A stretch of 63,958 nucleotides of DNA from Lachnospiraceae bacterium (GTDB lineage: Bacteria > Bacillota > Clostridia > Lachnospirales > Lachnospiraceae), in contig JAETON010000013.1 in the NCBI GenBank assembly GCA_021771695.1, positions 1 through 63,958 of the forward strand. The letters are read 5' to 3'. Shown in pieces: positions 44,231-52,972 of this stretch. Both the position numbers and the translations under genes were made by a program. The notes beneath the pieces were generated by a model. The model did no database searches. It worked only from the letters and a program-made list of their open reading frames with translations, and was not told the origin of the DNA. Every line of letters begins with the position of its first letter. Positions within the stretch are counted from its first letter, which is position 1.

Positions 44231-44899
44231 TTATTTGTTAGGGAATTTAATCTGAGATGGATACTCCCATTTCTGTAATTCTTCCGGTGGGAAGAAATAT
44301 GGTTCTTCTCCCTGTCCGGCACAAAGTGCATTGAAGTATAACTGTGCTAATTCTTCAATATAAGCAGCCCTCAAATATGCATCATAAATATTTCCCTGAG
44401 ATACTGCAACTGCACCATGTCCCTGTAACAAGAATACATCAGCTTCCTGAACTGGTTCGATTACGCTGTCAGAAAGATCTGTTGTTCCTGGACGTCCATA
44501 AGGAGCTACAGGAATTCTTGATTTAGTAACACCAAGGTTTGCAATTTCATATACAACTGCTGGAATTGGTTTATTTAATACTGCGAATGTTGTTGCATAC
44601 ATAGAATGTGTATGGCAGATAGAATTAACATCTGGTCTTGTTTTGTAAATCTGAAGATGCATTAAAGATTCACTTGTTGGGCGGAGTCCTGATTCATTTT
44701 CGATTACATTTGCATCTAAGTCAAGAACTACCATGTCTCTTGCTGTTAATAATTCTCTGTCAACCTGCGTAGGTGTAATAACAACGTATCCTGTTTCTGG
44801 ATCTCTTGCACTAAGGTTTCCAGATAAATGTTTGCATAGACCTTCTGCCTGTGCGCGTTTTGCCATAGCAACTACGTCTTTTTTTAATGTCTCTAACAT
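44231..44899 (-). CDS. Class II aldolase/adducin family protein
   Basis: This 222-residue zinc aldolase or epimerase is of the FucA/AraD family. It has the N-terminal KHLSGNLSARD phosphate-binding region, SESLMH with the catalytic Glu near residue 75, zinc histidines in CHTHSMYA near 96 and the third His in LLQGHGAVAV near 155. FucA-type enzymes split ketose-1-phosphates to DHAP plus an aldehyde. Here it is one base after the regulator gene and just before dhaK, so it likely acts on the sugar imported by the PTS. Confidence 0.9.
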   Translation of the reverse strand: MLETLKKDVVAMAKRAQAEGLCKHLSGNLSARDPETGYVVITPTQVDRELLTARDMVVLDLDANVIENESGLRPTSESLMHLQIYKTRPDVNSICHTHSMYATTFAVLNKPIPAVVYEIANLGVTKSRIPVAPYGRPGTTDLSDSVIEPVQEADVFLLQGHGAVAVSQGNIYDAYLRAAYIEELAQLYFNALCAGQGEEPYFFPPEELQKWEYPSQIKFPNK

Positions 44900-44900
44900 T

Positions 44901-46970
44901 TTACTTCTCCTTTTCCCTTTGAATTAATTGTAAAATCTCTTCAGGTTCTTTTGCTTTTTTCAATACCTGCAGGCTCTTTTTCCCCTCCAGGATATCATTT
45001 AACTGTTCCAACACCTCCAGATGCTTCGTAGGATCTGGTGTGCCAATCATAATAATGACATCTGCCTCCATATAATCTGCCACATTAATCCGTTCCGGCA
45101 GTGTAAGCAATGACAAACAGACTCTCTTTGCACCATCATCAACTCCTGCATGAGCAATGATAACGCCATCTGCAATCATAATAAAAGGCTTGTCATTTTT
45201 TATATTGGAAATTGCCTTTTCCACATACTGCTGCGTAATGTCTCCCCTGCGGATCAGAGGATCTGCCGTCCTTTGCACCGCCTCTTCCCAAGGCAGTACC
45301 TCATCTAAGATTTGTATCGTCTCTTTTACCAGAACATCTTTTAATTCAATTGATAATTTCGTATCAATCCTTCTCGAAGGTTCTTCCTTAATTTCAGGAC
45401 TCAGTACACTGGCTATTTCCCGTTTTAATCCTTCTTCATCCAAAATATCAGCATATTTTTTTACGATATCCACAAGCCTTGCCACATCAATGTCATGCGG
45501 AATCACACCAGTCAATTCTCCCATAACTTTTTCCCGGAATTTTCGTTTAGATATATCATCTATAAACGGTTTTACCAGAAATTGTATCTTTGATGTCTCC
45601 AAACGTACCATCGTAAATACAATATCAAAATCTTTTTCATCATATTCTGCAAACTCTCTCATAGATAAACAGGTAATAAAATCAATTTCCGGAAACAGCT
45701 CCTTTAATGTAAAATATAAGAAGTTTGAAACAGAAATTCCATTGGCACAAACAACCAAGGCTCTTTTTCTTGTTTCCACAAATTCCATGATTCCTTCTCT
45801 TCTCAGCCATGCCCCAAAGAGTGCTGTAATATAGACCAGTTCCTCATCTGGAAACTCTGCTCCCACTAGTTTTTCAATTGGAGAGACAGACTTCCTTACA
45901 ACTGCATGAAGCGAATTGTACTGGGGAAGTACCATGTCAACAATACTTTGTTCAATATGGTAATGGTATTTCATACGGTAGAATGCCGGCTTGATGTGTT
46001 GGAATAATGCCTCTAACAGCATTTCCCTTTCATTGATAGTGACACAAATCAGATTTTCAAAATTAGTGATGACCTCTTCTGCAGCGTTCATCAATTCTTC
46101 TTCCTGAGCAGAATCATTGGACTGCAGGCCATGGAAATTAGAAATCTGTATCTGAGCTGCCAGAAATAATTTTTCTGTCTGCCAGGTAATATCATATTCC
46201 TTTGCAAATTCGAGCATAACAGAATACTCTTTTGTTCCTGCAATATGCTGGAATGCCTCTGGAACTTCCCGAAGAATTCTTCCTTTTTTTGTACGAATAA
46301 TAATTAGGCACAAAAGAAGCGGAAGCTCTTTCAATCTTTCATCTGTAAATCGTATTTTTAAACGATTTTCAATGATGATAATCTGTTCTTCTACCTGAAC
46401 CATCAGCTCTGGACTGATTCGGCAAATATCCATAATTGTTTCTTTTCCATTTGGAAGCTTTAAAATATTACGAACCGCAGTAATCATCATTTCCCTCTTG
46501 GAATACTCGCTTCCAACCAAATGATACCCTTCCTGACGGTTGTATGAAACTTCCAAATGATAAGATTCCAGCCTATTCTCAAGTTTTTTTAAATCCGCTA
46601 AAAACGTATTTTTACTTACTTGCAATTCTGACGTGAAATGATAAATAGAAAGTTCTTCCCGAATGCATAACAGCATTAAATAAATCAGAAATCCTCTTTC
46701 TTTATCTGAATAAATATATGTCGTATCAGCTCCTCCAATATCTTCTGTCTGATACTGCTCCAGCACAGTAACTGGAATAATAAATTTCCCTGTCCTGAGC
46801 CGTTCAATTTTGGGCATCCCATTGCCTTGCAGATAATCATTGATTTTTTCAATGGTATAACTTAACTGCTTTCTAGTTAGCTGTAAAGACGCTTCTACTT
46901 CTTTTCCTGTAATTGAAGGATTATCTACAATTGTTTTAAGAACAGTATAACCTCTTTCATCTAAATACAA
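44901..46970 (-). CDS. PRD-containing transcriptional activator with EIIB- and EIIA-like domains (MtlR/ManR type)
   Basis: This 689-residue PTS-controlled regulator has N-terminal HTH domains (about 1-120, with GKEVEASLQLTRKQLSY), two PRD domains (about 190-400) with regulatory histidines, an EIIB-like domain of the Gat type with the phospho-Cys in VVCANGISVSN (about 415-500), and a C-terminal EIIA domain with IIAHAGVDDGAKRV (about 545-685). Such proteins activate PTS operons when inducer lowers phosphorylation of the EIIB/PRD sites. Its likely target is the operon it lies in; a matching dyad is at 50447-50466. Confidence 0.92.
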   Translation of the reverse strand: MYLDERGYTVLKTIVDNPSITGKEVEASLQLTRKQLSYTIEKINDYLQGNGMPKIERLRTGKFIIPVTVLEQYQTEDIGGADTTYIYSDKERGFLIYLMLLCIREELSIYHFTSELQVSKNTFLADLKKLENRLESYHLEVSYNRQEGYHLVGSEYSKREMMITAVRNILKLPNGKETIMDICRISPELMVQVEEQIIIIENRLKIRFTDERLKELPLLLCLIIIRTKKGRILREVPEAFQHIAGTKEYSVMLEFAKEYDITWQTEKLFLAAQIQISNFHGLQSNDSAQEEELMNAAEEVITNFENLICVTINEREMLLEALFQHIKPAFYRMKYHYHIEQSIVDMVLPQYNSLHAVVRKSVSPIEKLVGAEFPDEELVYITALFGAWLRREGIMEFVETRKRALVVCANGISVSNFLYFTLKELFPEIDFITCLSMREFAEYDEKDFDIVFTMVRLETSKIQFLVKPFIDDISKRKFREKVMGELTGVIPHDIDVARLVDIVKKYADILDEEGLKREIASVLSPEIKEEPSRRIDTKLSIELKDVLVKETIQILDEVLPWEEAVQRTADPLIRRGDITQQYVEKAISNIKNDKPFIMIADGVIIAHAGVDDGAKRVCLSLLTLPERINVADYMEADVIIMIGTPDPTKHLEVLEQLNDILEGKKSLQVLKKAKEPEEILQLIQREKEK

Positions 46971-46996
46971 TGGTGCACCTCTTTCAAAAGTAATTA

Positions 46997-48001
46997 CTAA
47001 ACTTCAATTCCTGGTGATTTTGCCTCATAATCTAATAATTCTTTCAGCTCATCATCCAGTTTCATAACAGTTAAAGCGGCCCCATTCATATCCAGTGAAG
47101 TCACATAATCTCCAACGAATACTTTGTAAACAGTAAGTCCCTGCTCTTTCAGGTAAGCTTCAATATCGTCATATAGAACATAGAGTTCCATAATCGGTGT
47201 TGCACCCAAACCAGAGAGCAATACTGCAACTTCATCACCGCTTTCCGGCTCTAGATCATCAATGACTGCTTTTGCCATATCTCTGGCAATTTCTTTTGCC
47301 GGTTTTAATTTCTGAACATTGATTCCCGGTTCCCCATGATGGCCGATACCAACTTCCATATCACCATCTGCAATCTGGAAATTTGGATGTCCAACAGCAG
47401 GAATCGCACATGGTTCCAGCCCCACACAAATACTTCTTGTATTATCTACTGCTTTTTGAGCAATTTCAATAACTTCGTCTAAAGTTCCGCCAATTGCTGC
47501 CTTTGCTCCACCAATTTTCCACATGAAAACTCCGCCTGCGATACCATGACGTTTTTCTTTTGTTTCTTTTGGTGAAGACGCAACATCATCTGTTGCAACT
47601 ACATATTTTACGGTAACACCCTTTTTCTTTGCTCTGCGGATTGCCATTTTCACATTCATATTATCTCCAGCATAATTCCCAAAAAGACAGGCAACACCCT
47701 GTCCTGAATCTGCTGCCATAAATGCGTCATAAAATGCTTGTGCAGAAGGTGAAGAAAATACTTCACCTACTGCAACTGCATCCATCATATTTTTTCCGAC
47801 ATAGCCAAGAAATGCAGGTTCATGACCGCTTCCGCCTCCGGTTACCAGACCAACTTTGCCTTCCACCGGTGCATTTATGTACTGAACAACACGGTCATTT
47901 GCTTCAGAACGTACAATCAAATCACTGTGGGCTTTTACAAAACCCTTAACCATATCTTCTACGATATAATCTGGATCATTTACAAATCTCTGCATAAACA
48001 C
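46997..48001 (-). CDS. dhaK: Dihydroxyacetone kinase DhaK-like subunit (copy 2)
   Basis: This 334-residue DhaK-like protein has all substrate residues: GGGSGHEPAF near residue 57, NYAGDNMNV near 108 and the hemiaminal His in GHHGEPGINVQ near 222. It is only moderately similar to copy 1 and has no DhaL next to it; the single DhaL of the operon may serve both. It lies between the regulator and the PTS IIC gene. Separate substrates or a mixed DhaK complex are both possible. Confidence 0.92.
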   Translation of the reverse strand: MFMQRFVNDPDYIVEDMVKGFVKAHSDLIVRSEANDRVVQYINAPVEGKVGLVTGGGSGHEPAFLGYVGKNMMDAVAVGEVFSSPSAQAFYDAFMAADSGQGVACLFGNYAGDNMNVKMAIRRAKKKGVTVKYVVATDDVASSPKETKEKRHGIAGGVFMWKIGGAKAAIGGTLDEVIEIAQKAVDNTRSICVGLEPCAIPAVGHPNFQIADGDMEVGIGHHGEPGINVQKLKPAKEIARDMAKAVIDDLEPESGDEVAVLLSGLGATPIMELYVLYDDIEAYLKEQGLTVYKVFVGDYVTSLDMNGAALTVMKLDDELKELLDYEAKSPGIEV

Positions 48002-48049
48002 AACCTCATTTTTCTAAGTACTATCCCATTTCTGATTGAAATATGAATA

Positions 48050-49426
48050 TTAGTTGATTTCTTTTCCTTCTGCTTCTTCTTTTCCAAGATATTTGTATAA
48101 TGCAATAAAGCATACAACAAAGATTACGCAAAGCACTAATGGAATAAATTCACCCTCCATAATCTTGAATACATGTGAGAATGCATATGTCTGGATAGGT
48201 CCATCAATGGAAGAACAAGAAATTAATTCTCCTGCTTTCAGTGATACAGCTCCTGTTGAACGAGCAAGATCTGAAATGAATGGTGCCATAATCGTACCAA
48301 CCCACAGATAAGCTGGTGCAAACAATGTAACTAAGATTAACATACGAATGATGTTACCACCTGTTACAAGGAATGCTGCTACTGCAATAGCATTATTAAC
48401 GATACCAGCGAATGGTAAGATTTCGTTTCCTGGTAAGAACATAGAGTAAAGTAATGTTACAGGAATAGCCCAGAATACTGCTAACCAGATTTCATTTGCT
48501 CCACCCATGAACGGCCAGTCAAGACCTACAACCAACGTTCTGTCATCAAATTTCTTATTCATAAATGCACTGATCGCTGTTGAAATTGGTTCCAATGCCA
48601 TCATGAAGTATTTAGAAATTACCGGGAACAATGTTAAAGATGCAGAAGCCTGAATACCTAATGTTAAAATTGCTGGAATATCATATTTTGCTAATACACC
48701 AAAAAGAATACCTAAAATAAATCCTAATACGTGAGATTCTGCGAAAATACCAATTTTTTCTTTCAATACTGCAGCATCAAAACGTTTGTTTAATGCAGGA
48801 ATCTTCTTTAACAGACAGTCAATTGGGAACATGAAGATAGATGTGAATCCCATCTTATGAGTACATGTTACACCAGGAATTCCTGATAATTTTTCAATAC
48901 GGTACTGATACATATCTGCCATCTTCAGCTCGAAAATAATCTGAATACCAGCTACAATGAAAGCAATTGCTACAGCTATACCTGTTCCAAAGAAAGGTTT
49001 ACATACTGCTGTTACAGCTACACCTGTAAAGATTTTACCCCAAACATTCCATAGGTCAGCATTGAATGTTTTTGTTTTGTTAATAATCAACATAACAATG
49101 TTTAAACCAATCATTAATGGGAACATAGCGAAAGCATACGGCCATGACCAAGCGATTGCTGATAATGTTGTCCATCCGCCATCAACGATTGGAAGGTTAA
49201 TACCTGCATTTTTTAACATAGCTTCAGAAGCAGGTCCGATAGCTCCTGACATAAAGCTGATCAGCATTGACATACCTGTAAAAGCTACACCAAGTGTGAT
49301 ACCGGCAGAAACGGCATCTTTTAATTTCATTCCTACAATTAAACCTGCGATAATGATAACAATAGGTACAAAAATTGCTGCACCTAAGCTCAGTATCCAA
49401 TTAATTACATCTCCTAAAACGCTCAT
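48050..49426 (-). CDS. gatC: PTS transporter subunit IIC, galactitol (Gat) type
   Basis: This 458-residue membrane permease has about ten to twelve helices and the Gat family start GDVINWILSLGAAIFVPIVI, the MPxx-like motif region and the PFMGGANEIWLAVFWAIPV block near residue 315. EIIC-Gat proteins import galactitol, arabitol and similar polyols or pentoses as phosphates. It works with the IIB and IIA encoded upstream. The substrate is not deducible from sequence alone. Confidence 0.92.
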   Translation of the reverse strand: MSVLGDVINWILSLGAAIFVPIVIIIAGLIVGMKLKDAVSAGITLGVAFTGMSMLISFMSGAIGPASEAMLKNAGINLPIVDGGWTTLSAIAWSWPYAFAMFPLMIGLNIVMLIINKTKTFNADLWNVWGKIFTGVAVTAVCKPFFGTGIAVAIAFIVAGIQIIFELKMADMYQYRIEKLSGIPGVTCTHKMGFTSIFMFPIDCLLKKIPALNKRFDAAVLKEKIGIFAESHVLGFILGILFGVLAKYDIPAILTLGIQASASLTLFPVISKYFMMALEPISTAISAFMNKKFDDRTLVVGLDWPFMGGANEIWLAVFWAIPVTLLYSMFLPGNEILPFAGIVNNAIAVAAFLVTGGNIIRMLILVTLFAPAYLWVGTIMAPFISDLARSTGAVSLKAGELISCSSIDGPIQTYAFSHVFKIMEGEFIPLVLCVIFVVCFIALYKYLGKEEAEGKEIN

Positions 49427-49462
49427 ATAATTCTCCTTTTCTCTTTTCTTAATCAGTAAAAA

Positions 49463-49741
49463 TTAAGCATTTACTGCGTCCACAAGTTTTTTGAACTCAG
49501 CATCCTGTCCTACACCTGTTAAGAATGCAATACCATTGATGACAGGAATAGGATATTCTTTGTCAACTTTTGTGATTGCGATGTAAGCAACACTGCTCGG
49601 AATATAACGGTCAACAGATTTAATATCAACAGCCAATACTTCTGCCGGTACGTTATTTTCTTTTAAAAGACGATTTACTTTACTTGCTACTGTCTGTGAT
49701 GTTGCTACTCCACTGCCACATGCTACAACGATCTGTTTCAT
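49463..49741 (-). CDS. gatB: PTS subunit IIB, galactitol type
   Basis: This 92-residue protein has the phospho-cysteine at residue 8 in VVACGSGVATSQTV, followed by KVNRLLKENNVP, as in EIIB-Gat. It receives phosphate from IIA and passes it to the sugar on IIC. It lies between the genes for IIA and IIC. Confidence 0.94.
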   Translation of the reverse strand: MKQIVVACGSGVATSQTVASKVNRLLKENNVPAEVLAVDIKSVDRYIPSSVAYIAITKVDKEYPIPVINGIAFLTGVGQDAEFKKLVDAVNA

Positions 49742-49788
49742 TTTTAAGACCTTCCTTTCTTAAACAAATTAATTAGTTTCTTAAAATT

Positions 49789-50277
49789 CTAAAGACCCTC
49801 CATGGAAAGTACTGCCTCCATGTATTCATCTTCAGTTTTCGCATTTACCAGTCGATCCATAACTTCCGGCTTCTGGAAATTCATAACCAGTATCTGTAAT
49901 AATTCCACATGCTCATTTGAGCCGTCAGCATCTCCGTGTCCTCCAAGGAACCCGAGCATGAAAATAAATTTTACGTCATGTTCTTCATCATTGTTAGCCA
50001 TTTCACACCATTTCACCGGATTTTTTAATCTGGTACATGCAATAAATGGTTTGATAATGTGCTGAGGATCCGCATGAGGAATCGCAACTGGAAATGGTTC
50101 CACTGGAAGCGCTGTTGGGAAATTAGCTTCTCTCGTCTTGATTGCATCTGCAAAAGTTTCTTTTACATAACCAAGCTCAACTAACTTTGCTGCCATCTTA
50201 TCAAAGAATTCTGTCTGATCTGCTACTTCCCAGTCCAATTGAATTAACTCTCTGTAAATTGTGTCACGATGAGCCAC
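49789..50277 (-). CDS. gatA: PTS subunit IIA, fructose/galactitol type
   Basis: This 162-residue EIIA domain has the active-site histidine in AIPHADPQHI near residue 67 and the later FMLGFLGGHGDAD segment. It takes phosphate from HPr. It is the first gene of the operon; the promoter lies about 85 bp upstream and GGAG precedes the ATG. Confidence 0.93.
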   Translation of the reverse strand: MAHRDTIYRELIQLDWEVADQTEFFDKMAAKLVELGYVKETFADAIKTREANFPTALPVEPFPVAIPHADPQHIIKPFIACTRLKNPVKWCEMANNDEEHDVKFIFMLGFLGGHGDADGSNEHVELLQILVMNFQKPEVMDRLVNAKTEDEYMEAVLSMEGL

Positions 50278-50359
50278 TAGCTACCACTCTCCTTTCAAAT
50301 ATTCAGGACCATTCGCTTCTTTATGTCTCGTTACTTCTAGTTTATCTCCTGTTGTTTTT

Positions 50360-50388
50360 ATTATATTTCAGTATTTTTTTAGGTACAA
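50360..50388 (-). promoter_or_regulatory. Sigma-A promoter of the Gat/Dha PTS operon
   Basis: Minus strand: TTGTAC, 17-nt spacer, TATAAT. Transcription would start near 50353, about 75 nt before the IIA gene. Confidence 0.82.
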
Positions 50389-50446
50389 TCTGATTTGGGT
50401 TCGAATAATGCGCCATCAATTGCTCATTCCTGTGATGAACATTTTT

Positions 50447-50466
50447 TTTGCGCAACATTGTGCAAA
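50447..50466. promoter_or_regulatory. Candidate operator for the PRD regulator
   Basis: TTTGCGCAACATTGTGCAAA has 9-bp arms with one mismatched pair and a 2-nt centre. Its middle is about 100 bp upstream of the predicted start, a usual place for MtlR/ManR-type activators. Confidence 0.55.
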
Positions 50467-50619
50467 TATAAAAATTTTATAAACAATTCATAAAACACGC
50501 ATAAAACCGTGGGTTTTTTTGTCACATTTCACTGTACCGGCACAATTAATAACTATATTTTATATCATCAATTTCATGGGGCAGCACTTCACTCAAGTGC
50601 CTTTTTACATACAAAAAAA

Positions 50620-50656
50620 GAAGGTTCTCTCATGATTTTCTCACGAAAAAACCTTC
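50620..50656 (-). terminator. Terminator after the DUF1858 gene
   Basis: GAAGGTT / AACCTTC outer stem with a partly paired interior, followed on the minus strand by T7. Confidence 0.8.
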
Positions 50657-50702
50657 CTATAGCGTTTATTTTATATTCTTTTTCATAAATATAATAAATC
50701 AA

Positions 50703-50906
50703 CTATTCTTTTGTAGCAGCATATTCATTTAATTTTGCAAGAAGTTCTTCTACATCCATTCCATGAACAAATGCTGCTTCTTCTAAAGTTTCACCTCTTG
50801 CAGAAGGGCATCCAACACACCCCATTCCAGAAGCCATAAGAATTGCTGCAAAACTTTCATCGACTGCAAGTAAATCGCCAATTACCATATCTTTTGAAAT
50901 TGTCAT
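50703..50906 (-). CDS. DUF1858 protein
   Basis: This 67-residue protein starts MTISKDMVIGDLL and carries GMGCVGCPSARGETLEEAAFVHG, the CxxC-containing DUF1858 core related to ScdA/RIC N-terminal domains. A role in redox sensing or Fe-S or nitric-oxide stress repair is suggested by that family, not shown. The start at 50906 follows GGAGG. It diverges from a ferredoxin gene. Confidence 0.87.
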   Translation of the reverse strand: MTISKDMVIGDLLAVDESFAAILMASGMGCVGCPSARGETLEEAAFVHGMDVEELLAKLNEYAATKE

Positions 50907-50989
50907 TCTAAATTCCTCCATATTCTAATTTTTACTTAAAACAAAACGGCAAAATCCATTGTTTGAAGTTCTATAAGACTAACGTTTAT

Positions 50990-51018
50990 AGTATAATACA
51001 TTATCGTTAAAAATACAA
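50990..51018 (-). promoter_or_regulatory. Sigma-A promoter of the DUF1858 gene
   Basis: Minus strand: TTGTAT, 17-nt spacer, TATACT. The leader contains AAAACGGCAAAA, a half of the dyad at 51067-51083. Confidence 0.72.
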
Positions 51019-51026
51019 CAAATTAC

Positions 51027-51055
51027 TTGCTATTCTTGATTAATTATATTAAAAT
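51027..51055 (+). promoter_or_regulatory. Sigma-A promoter of the ferredoxin gene
   Basis: TTGCTA, 17-nt spacer, TAAAAT. Confidence 0.75.
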
Positions 51056-51066
51056 AAGAACTAGTT

Positions 51067-51083
51067 AAACGGCAGTGCCGTTT
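51067..51083. promoter_or_regulatory. Palindrome at the ferredoxin transcription start
   Basis: AAACGGCA-G-TGCCGTTT, perfect 8-bp arms around one base, placed a few bases after the predicted start. It could be an operator or a 5' hairpin. Confidence 0.55.
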
Positions 51084-51119
51084 TAATTGACTATTAACTA
51101 TATAAGGAGGACTTTAACA

Positions 51120-51290
51120 ATGGCATATGTAATTTCAGACGCTTGTATTTCTTGTGGTGCTTGTGAAGGAACTTGCCCAGCAGGAGCTATCAGCGAAGGA
51201 GATGGACAGTACGTAATTGATGAAGCTACATGCATGGAATGCGGTGCTTGTGCTGATGGATGTCCAGCTGGTGCTATCAGCCAGGAATAA
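51120..51290 (+). CDS. 2[4Fe-4S] ferredoxin
   Basis: This 56-residue clostridial-type ferredoxin has two CxxCxxCxxxCP motifs: CISCGACEGTCP (residues 9-20) and CMECGACADGCP, each followed by AGAIS. It carries electrons at low potential for pyruvate:ferredoxin oxidoreductase, hydrogenase or Rnf. The start at 51120 has AAGGAGG upstream; the 11 residues encoded before it are leader. Confidence 0.97.
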   Translation: MAYVISDACISCGACEGTCPAGAISEGDGQYVIDEATCMECGACADGCPAGAISQE

Positions 51291-51308
51291 TCCAAACCAA
51301 CGTACATA

Positions 51309-51336
51309 AAAAGAGATGCTTTCGTGCATCTCTTTT
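51309..51336. terminator. Bidirectional terminator
   Basis: AAAAGAGATGC / GCATCTCTTTT with a 6-nt loop and T6 on the plus strand. Serves the ferredoxin and ribokinase genes. Confidence 0.9.
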
Positions 51337-51343
51337 TTCATTT

Positions 51344-52309
51344 CTATTGTTCTTTTTTTGATCGAATAAATTCTTCTACCTCATGAAGTTCTGGAAGTGA
51401 CGGCATTGCACCCATTCTGGATACGGTAATTGCAGCCGTATGATTTGCAAATGATAACGCTTCTCCATATCCATCCCCCATACAGATTCTTGTACAAAAA
51501 GCCCCCACAAAAGAATCTCCTGCAGCGGTAGGATCTACAACATTGACATCAGGAACTGCCGGTTTGTAAAAAATACCCTGCGGCGTGTCCATCAACACTC
51601 CGGATTCTCCCAAAGTAATCACTACATTGTCAACTCCAAATCCTCGAAGAACAGAAGCTGCCACCTTTGCTTCCTCTAAATTAAAACCATTTTCTCTATG
51701 TACTTTAATTCCCGTCATAGCAGCCGCTTCATGTTCATTTGGTGAAATATATGTCAAATGACTGATAAATTTTCTTGACAATTGAGCTGCCGGTGCAGGA
51801 TTGAGCATAACCGGAACACCCTTTTCATCTGCAAACTCAGCAATTATTTCATTGATTTCCATTGGAATCTCATGCTGCAGCAGCACTAAATCATATGCTC
51901 CGATTTCATCTTTTAGGAATGCTACCTCTTCCGGCTGAATCGTCATATTAGAACCCGGTATTACAATAATACGGTTTTTCGTACTTCCTCCCGGAACCAC
52001 TTCTAAAATAATTACCGCACAACCTGTTGCTTCTGTATCATCATATAAAACCTCACTGACATTAATTCCGGCTTTCCTGCAGACAGCCAGCAATTCTTTT
52101 CCGTTGGCATCATGTCCAAGTTTTCCAATCATCGTAACATCAGCTCCAAGTCTTGCCATCTGTACCGCTTGATTGGCCCCTTTACCGCCAGGTGCTTTAT
52201 GAAATGTCTTTCCAAGGACTGTTTGTCCCTCCTCCGGCACAACTCGTGTTGTTGCAATCTGATCCATAACAAAACTGCCTACAACTAATATCTTCGGTCT
52301 CTTTCCCAT
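51344..52309 (-). CDS. rbsK: Ribokinase
   Basis: This 321-residue PfkB-family kinase has KAPGGKGANQAVQMARLG (first PfkB signature, near residue 35), the ribokinase-like GAYDLVLLQHEIP and the second signature DPTAAGDSFVGAFC near residue 255, with the catalytic Asp. It should phosphorylate ribose or a nucleoside. The signature has TAAGD instead of the usual TGAGD. The gene stands alone, without rbs transporter genes. Confidence 0.9.
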   Translation of the reverse strand: MGKRPKILVVGSFVMDQIATTRVVPEEGQTVLGKTFHKAPGGKGANQAVQMARLGADVTMIGKLGHDANGKELLAVCRKAGINVSEVLYDDTEATGCAVIILEVVPGGSTKNRIIVIPGSNMTIQPEEVAFLKDEIGAYDLVLLQHEIPMEINEIIAEFADEKGVPVMLNPAPAAQLSRKFISHLTYISPNEHEAAAMTGIKVHRENGFNLEEAKVAASVLRGFGVDNVVITLGESGVLMDTPQGIFYKPAVPDVNVVDPTAAGDSFVGAFCTRICMGDGYGEALSFANHTAAITVSRMGAMPSLPELHEVEEFIRSKKEQ

Positions 52310-52383
52310 AATAAATTCCTCATTTTAAATATTCTTTTGCGTTTCTGAATTTATTATAATATTGTTTCTTTGGAAATACAATC

Positions 52384-52917
52384 TTATCTTTCCTTTCTTT
52401 TTCGGCGGAAAAATCTTTTTTTTTCATGTGCTGCTGCGATTTCTTCTCTAGTCTTTTGCTGAATCCGAATCATTTCATCCAGCTTTTTAAAACGCTGTTC
52501 CTGTGCATCTTCCCTTACACGGAACTGATAATCCATTTCTTTGGAAACTTTCTCAGAAACCTGATCCCCTATTTCTTTTCCTAAAATTTCTTTTTGCTCT
52601 CTAATAGCCTGTCCCATGATTTTCACCATAACATTTTGAAACTGTGCCATTTTATCGGGCGTTCCTACCTGATTTTCTCCCGGAAATGGAATAATATTCC
52701 CAGATAGTTTTTTCTTAATCTGTTCCGTGTCCAGACCTTCATTTTTCATATCACGAATTGCTTTGAATGTATGTAATTCTTTATCCCCATAGCATCTATA
52801 ACCTTTTTCATTTCGTGGAATTACCAGCCCGAATTCATCTTCCCAGGTCCTTAAATTATATGTTTCCAGACCTAGCTCTCTGGCCGCTTCTGATATCATA
52901 CGTTTCTTTTCTTTCAT
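52384..52917 (-). CDS. MerR-like DNA-binding protein with coiled-coil tail
   Basis: This 177-residue protein has an N-terminal MerR-type winged helix (about 5-72; MISEAARELGLETYNLRTWEDEFG, then GYRCYGDKELHTFKAIRDM) followed by a long charged helix (about 90-160) and a very basic end (FFRRKRKER). It has no ligand domain or cysteines, like the RacA/chromosome-anchoring type more than metal sensors. The start at 52917 follows AAGGAAGGG. Its function is not clear. Confidence 0.78.
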   Translation of the reverse strand: MKEKKRMISEAARELGLETYNLRTWEDEFGLVIPRNEKGYRCYGDKELHTFKAIRDMKNEGLDTEQIKKKLSGNIIPFPGENQVGTPDKMAQFQNVMVKIMGQAIREQKEILGKEIGDQVSEKVSKEMDYQFRVREDAQEQRFKKLDEMIRIQQKTREEIAAAHEKKRFFRRKRKER

Positions 52918-52972
52918 AAGTCCCTTCCTTTCTCTATTTAAGTGTATCAAGGGCTTTCTTATGAAACAAGAA

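Larger units (their letters stand above)
50278..50702. other. 425-bp regulatory intergenic region
   Basis: The region holds, from the PTS operon outward, its ribosome-binding site, a sigma-A promoter (50360-50388), a 20-bp dyad (50447-50466), an AAACC-GT-GGGTTTTTTT hairpin (about 50506-50520), a small GCACTT/AAGTGC hairpin with a T-run on the plus strand (50584-50606) and the DUF1858 terminator. I see no gene in it. Confidence 0.7.

Noticed and set aside
45157-45834. 225-codon open frame on the plus strand opposite the PRD regulator
   Set aside because: It lies wholly within a gene with clear domains, has no ribosome-binding site and its Ser/Ile-rich product is typical of an antisense shadow.
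50440-50590. Sigma-54 promoter for the PTS operon
   Set aside because: No GG-N10-GC element at proper spacing, and the regulator is of the MtlR/ManR type, not the LevR type; a good sigma-A promoter is present.
50500-50610. Small RNA on the plus strand ending at the hairpins near 50506-50520 and 50584-50606
   Set aside because: Both look like short terminators, but no convincing plus-strand promoter precedes them, and AT-rich hairpins are common.
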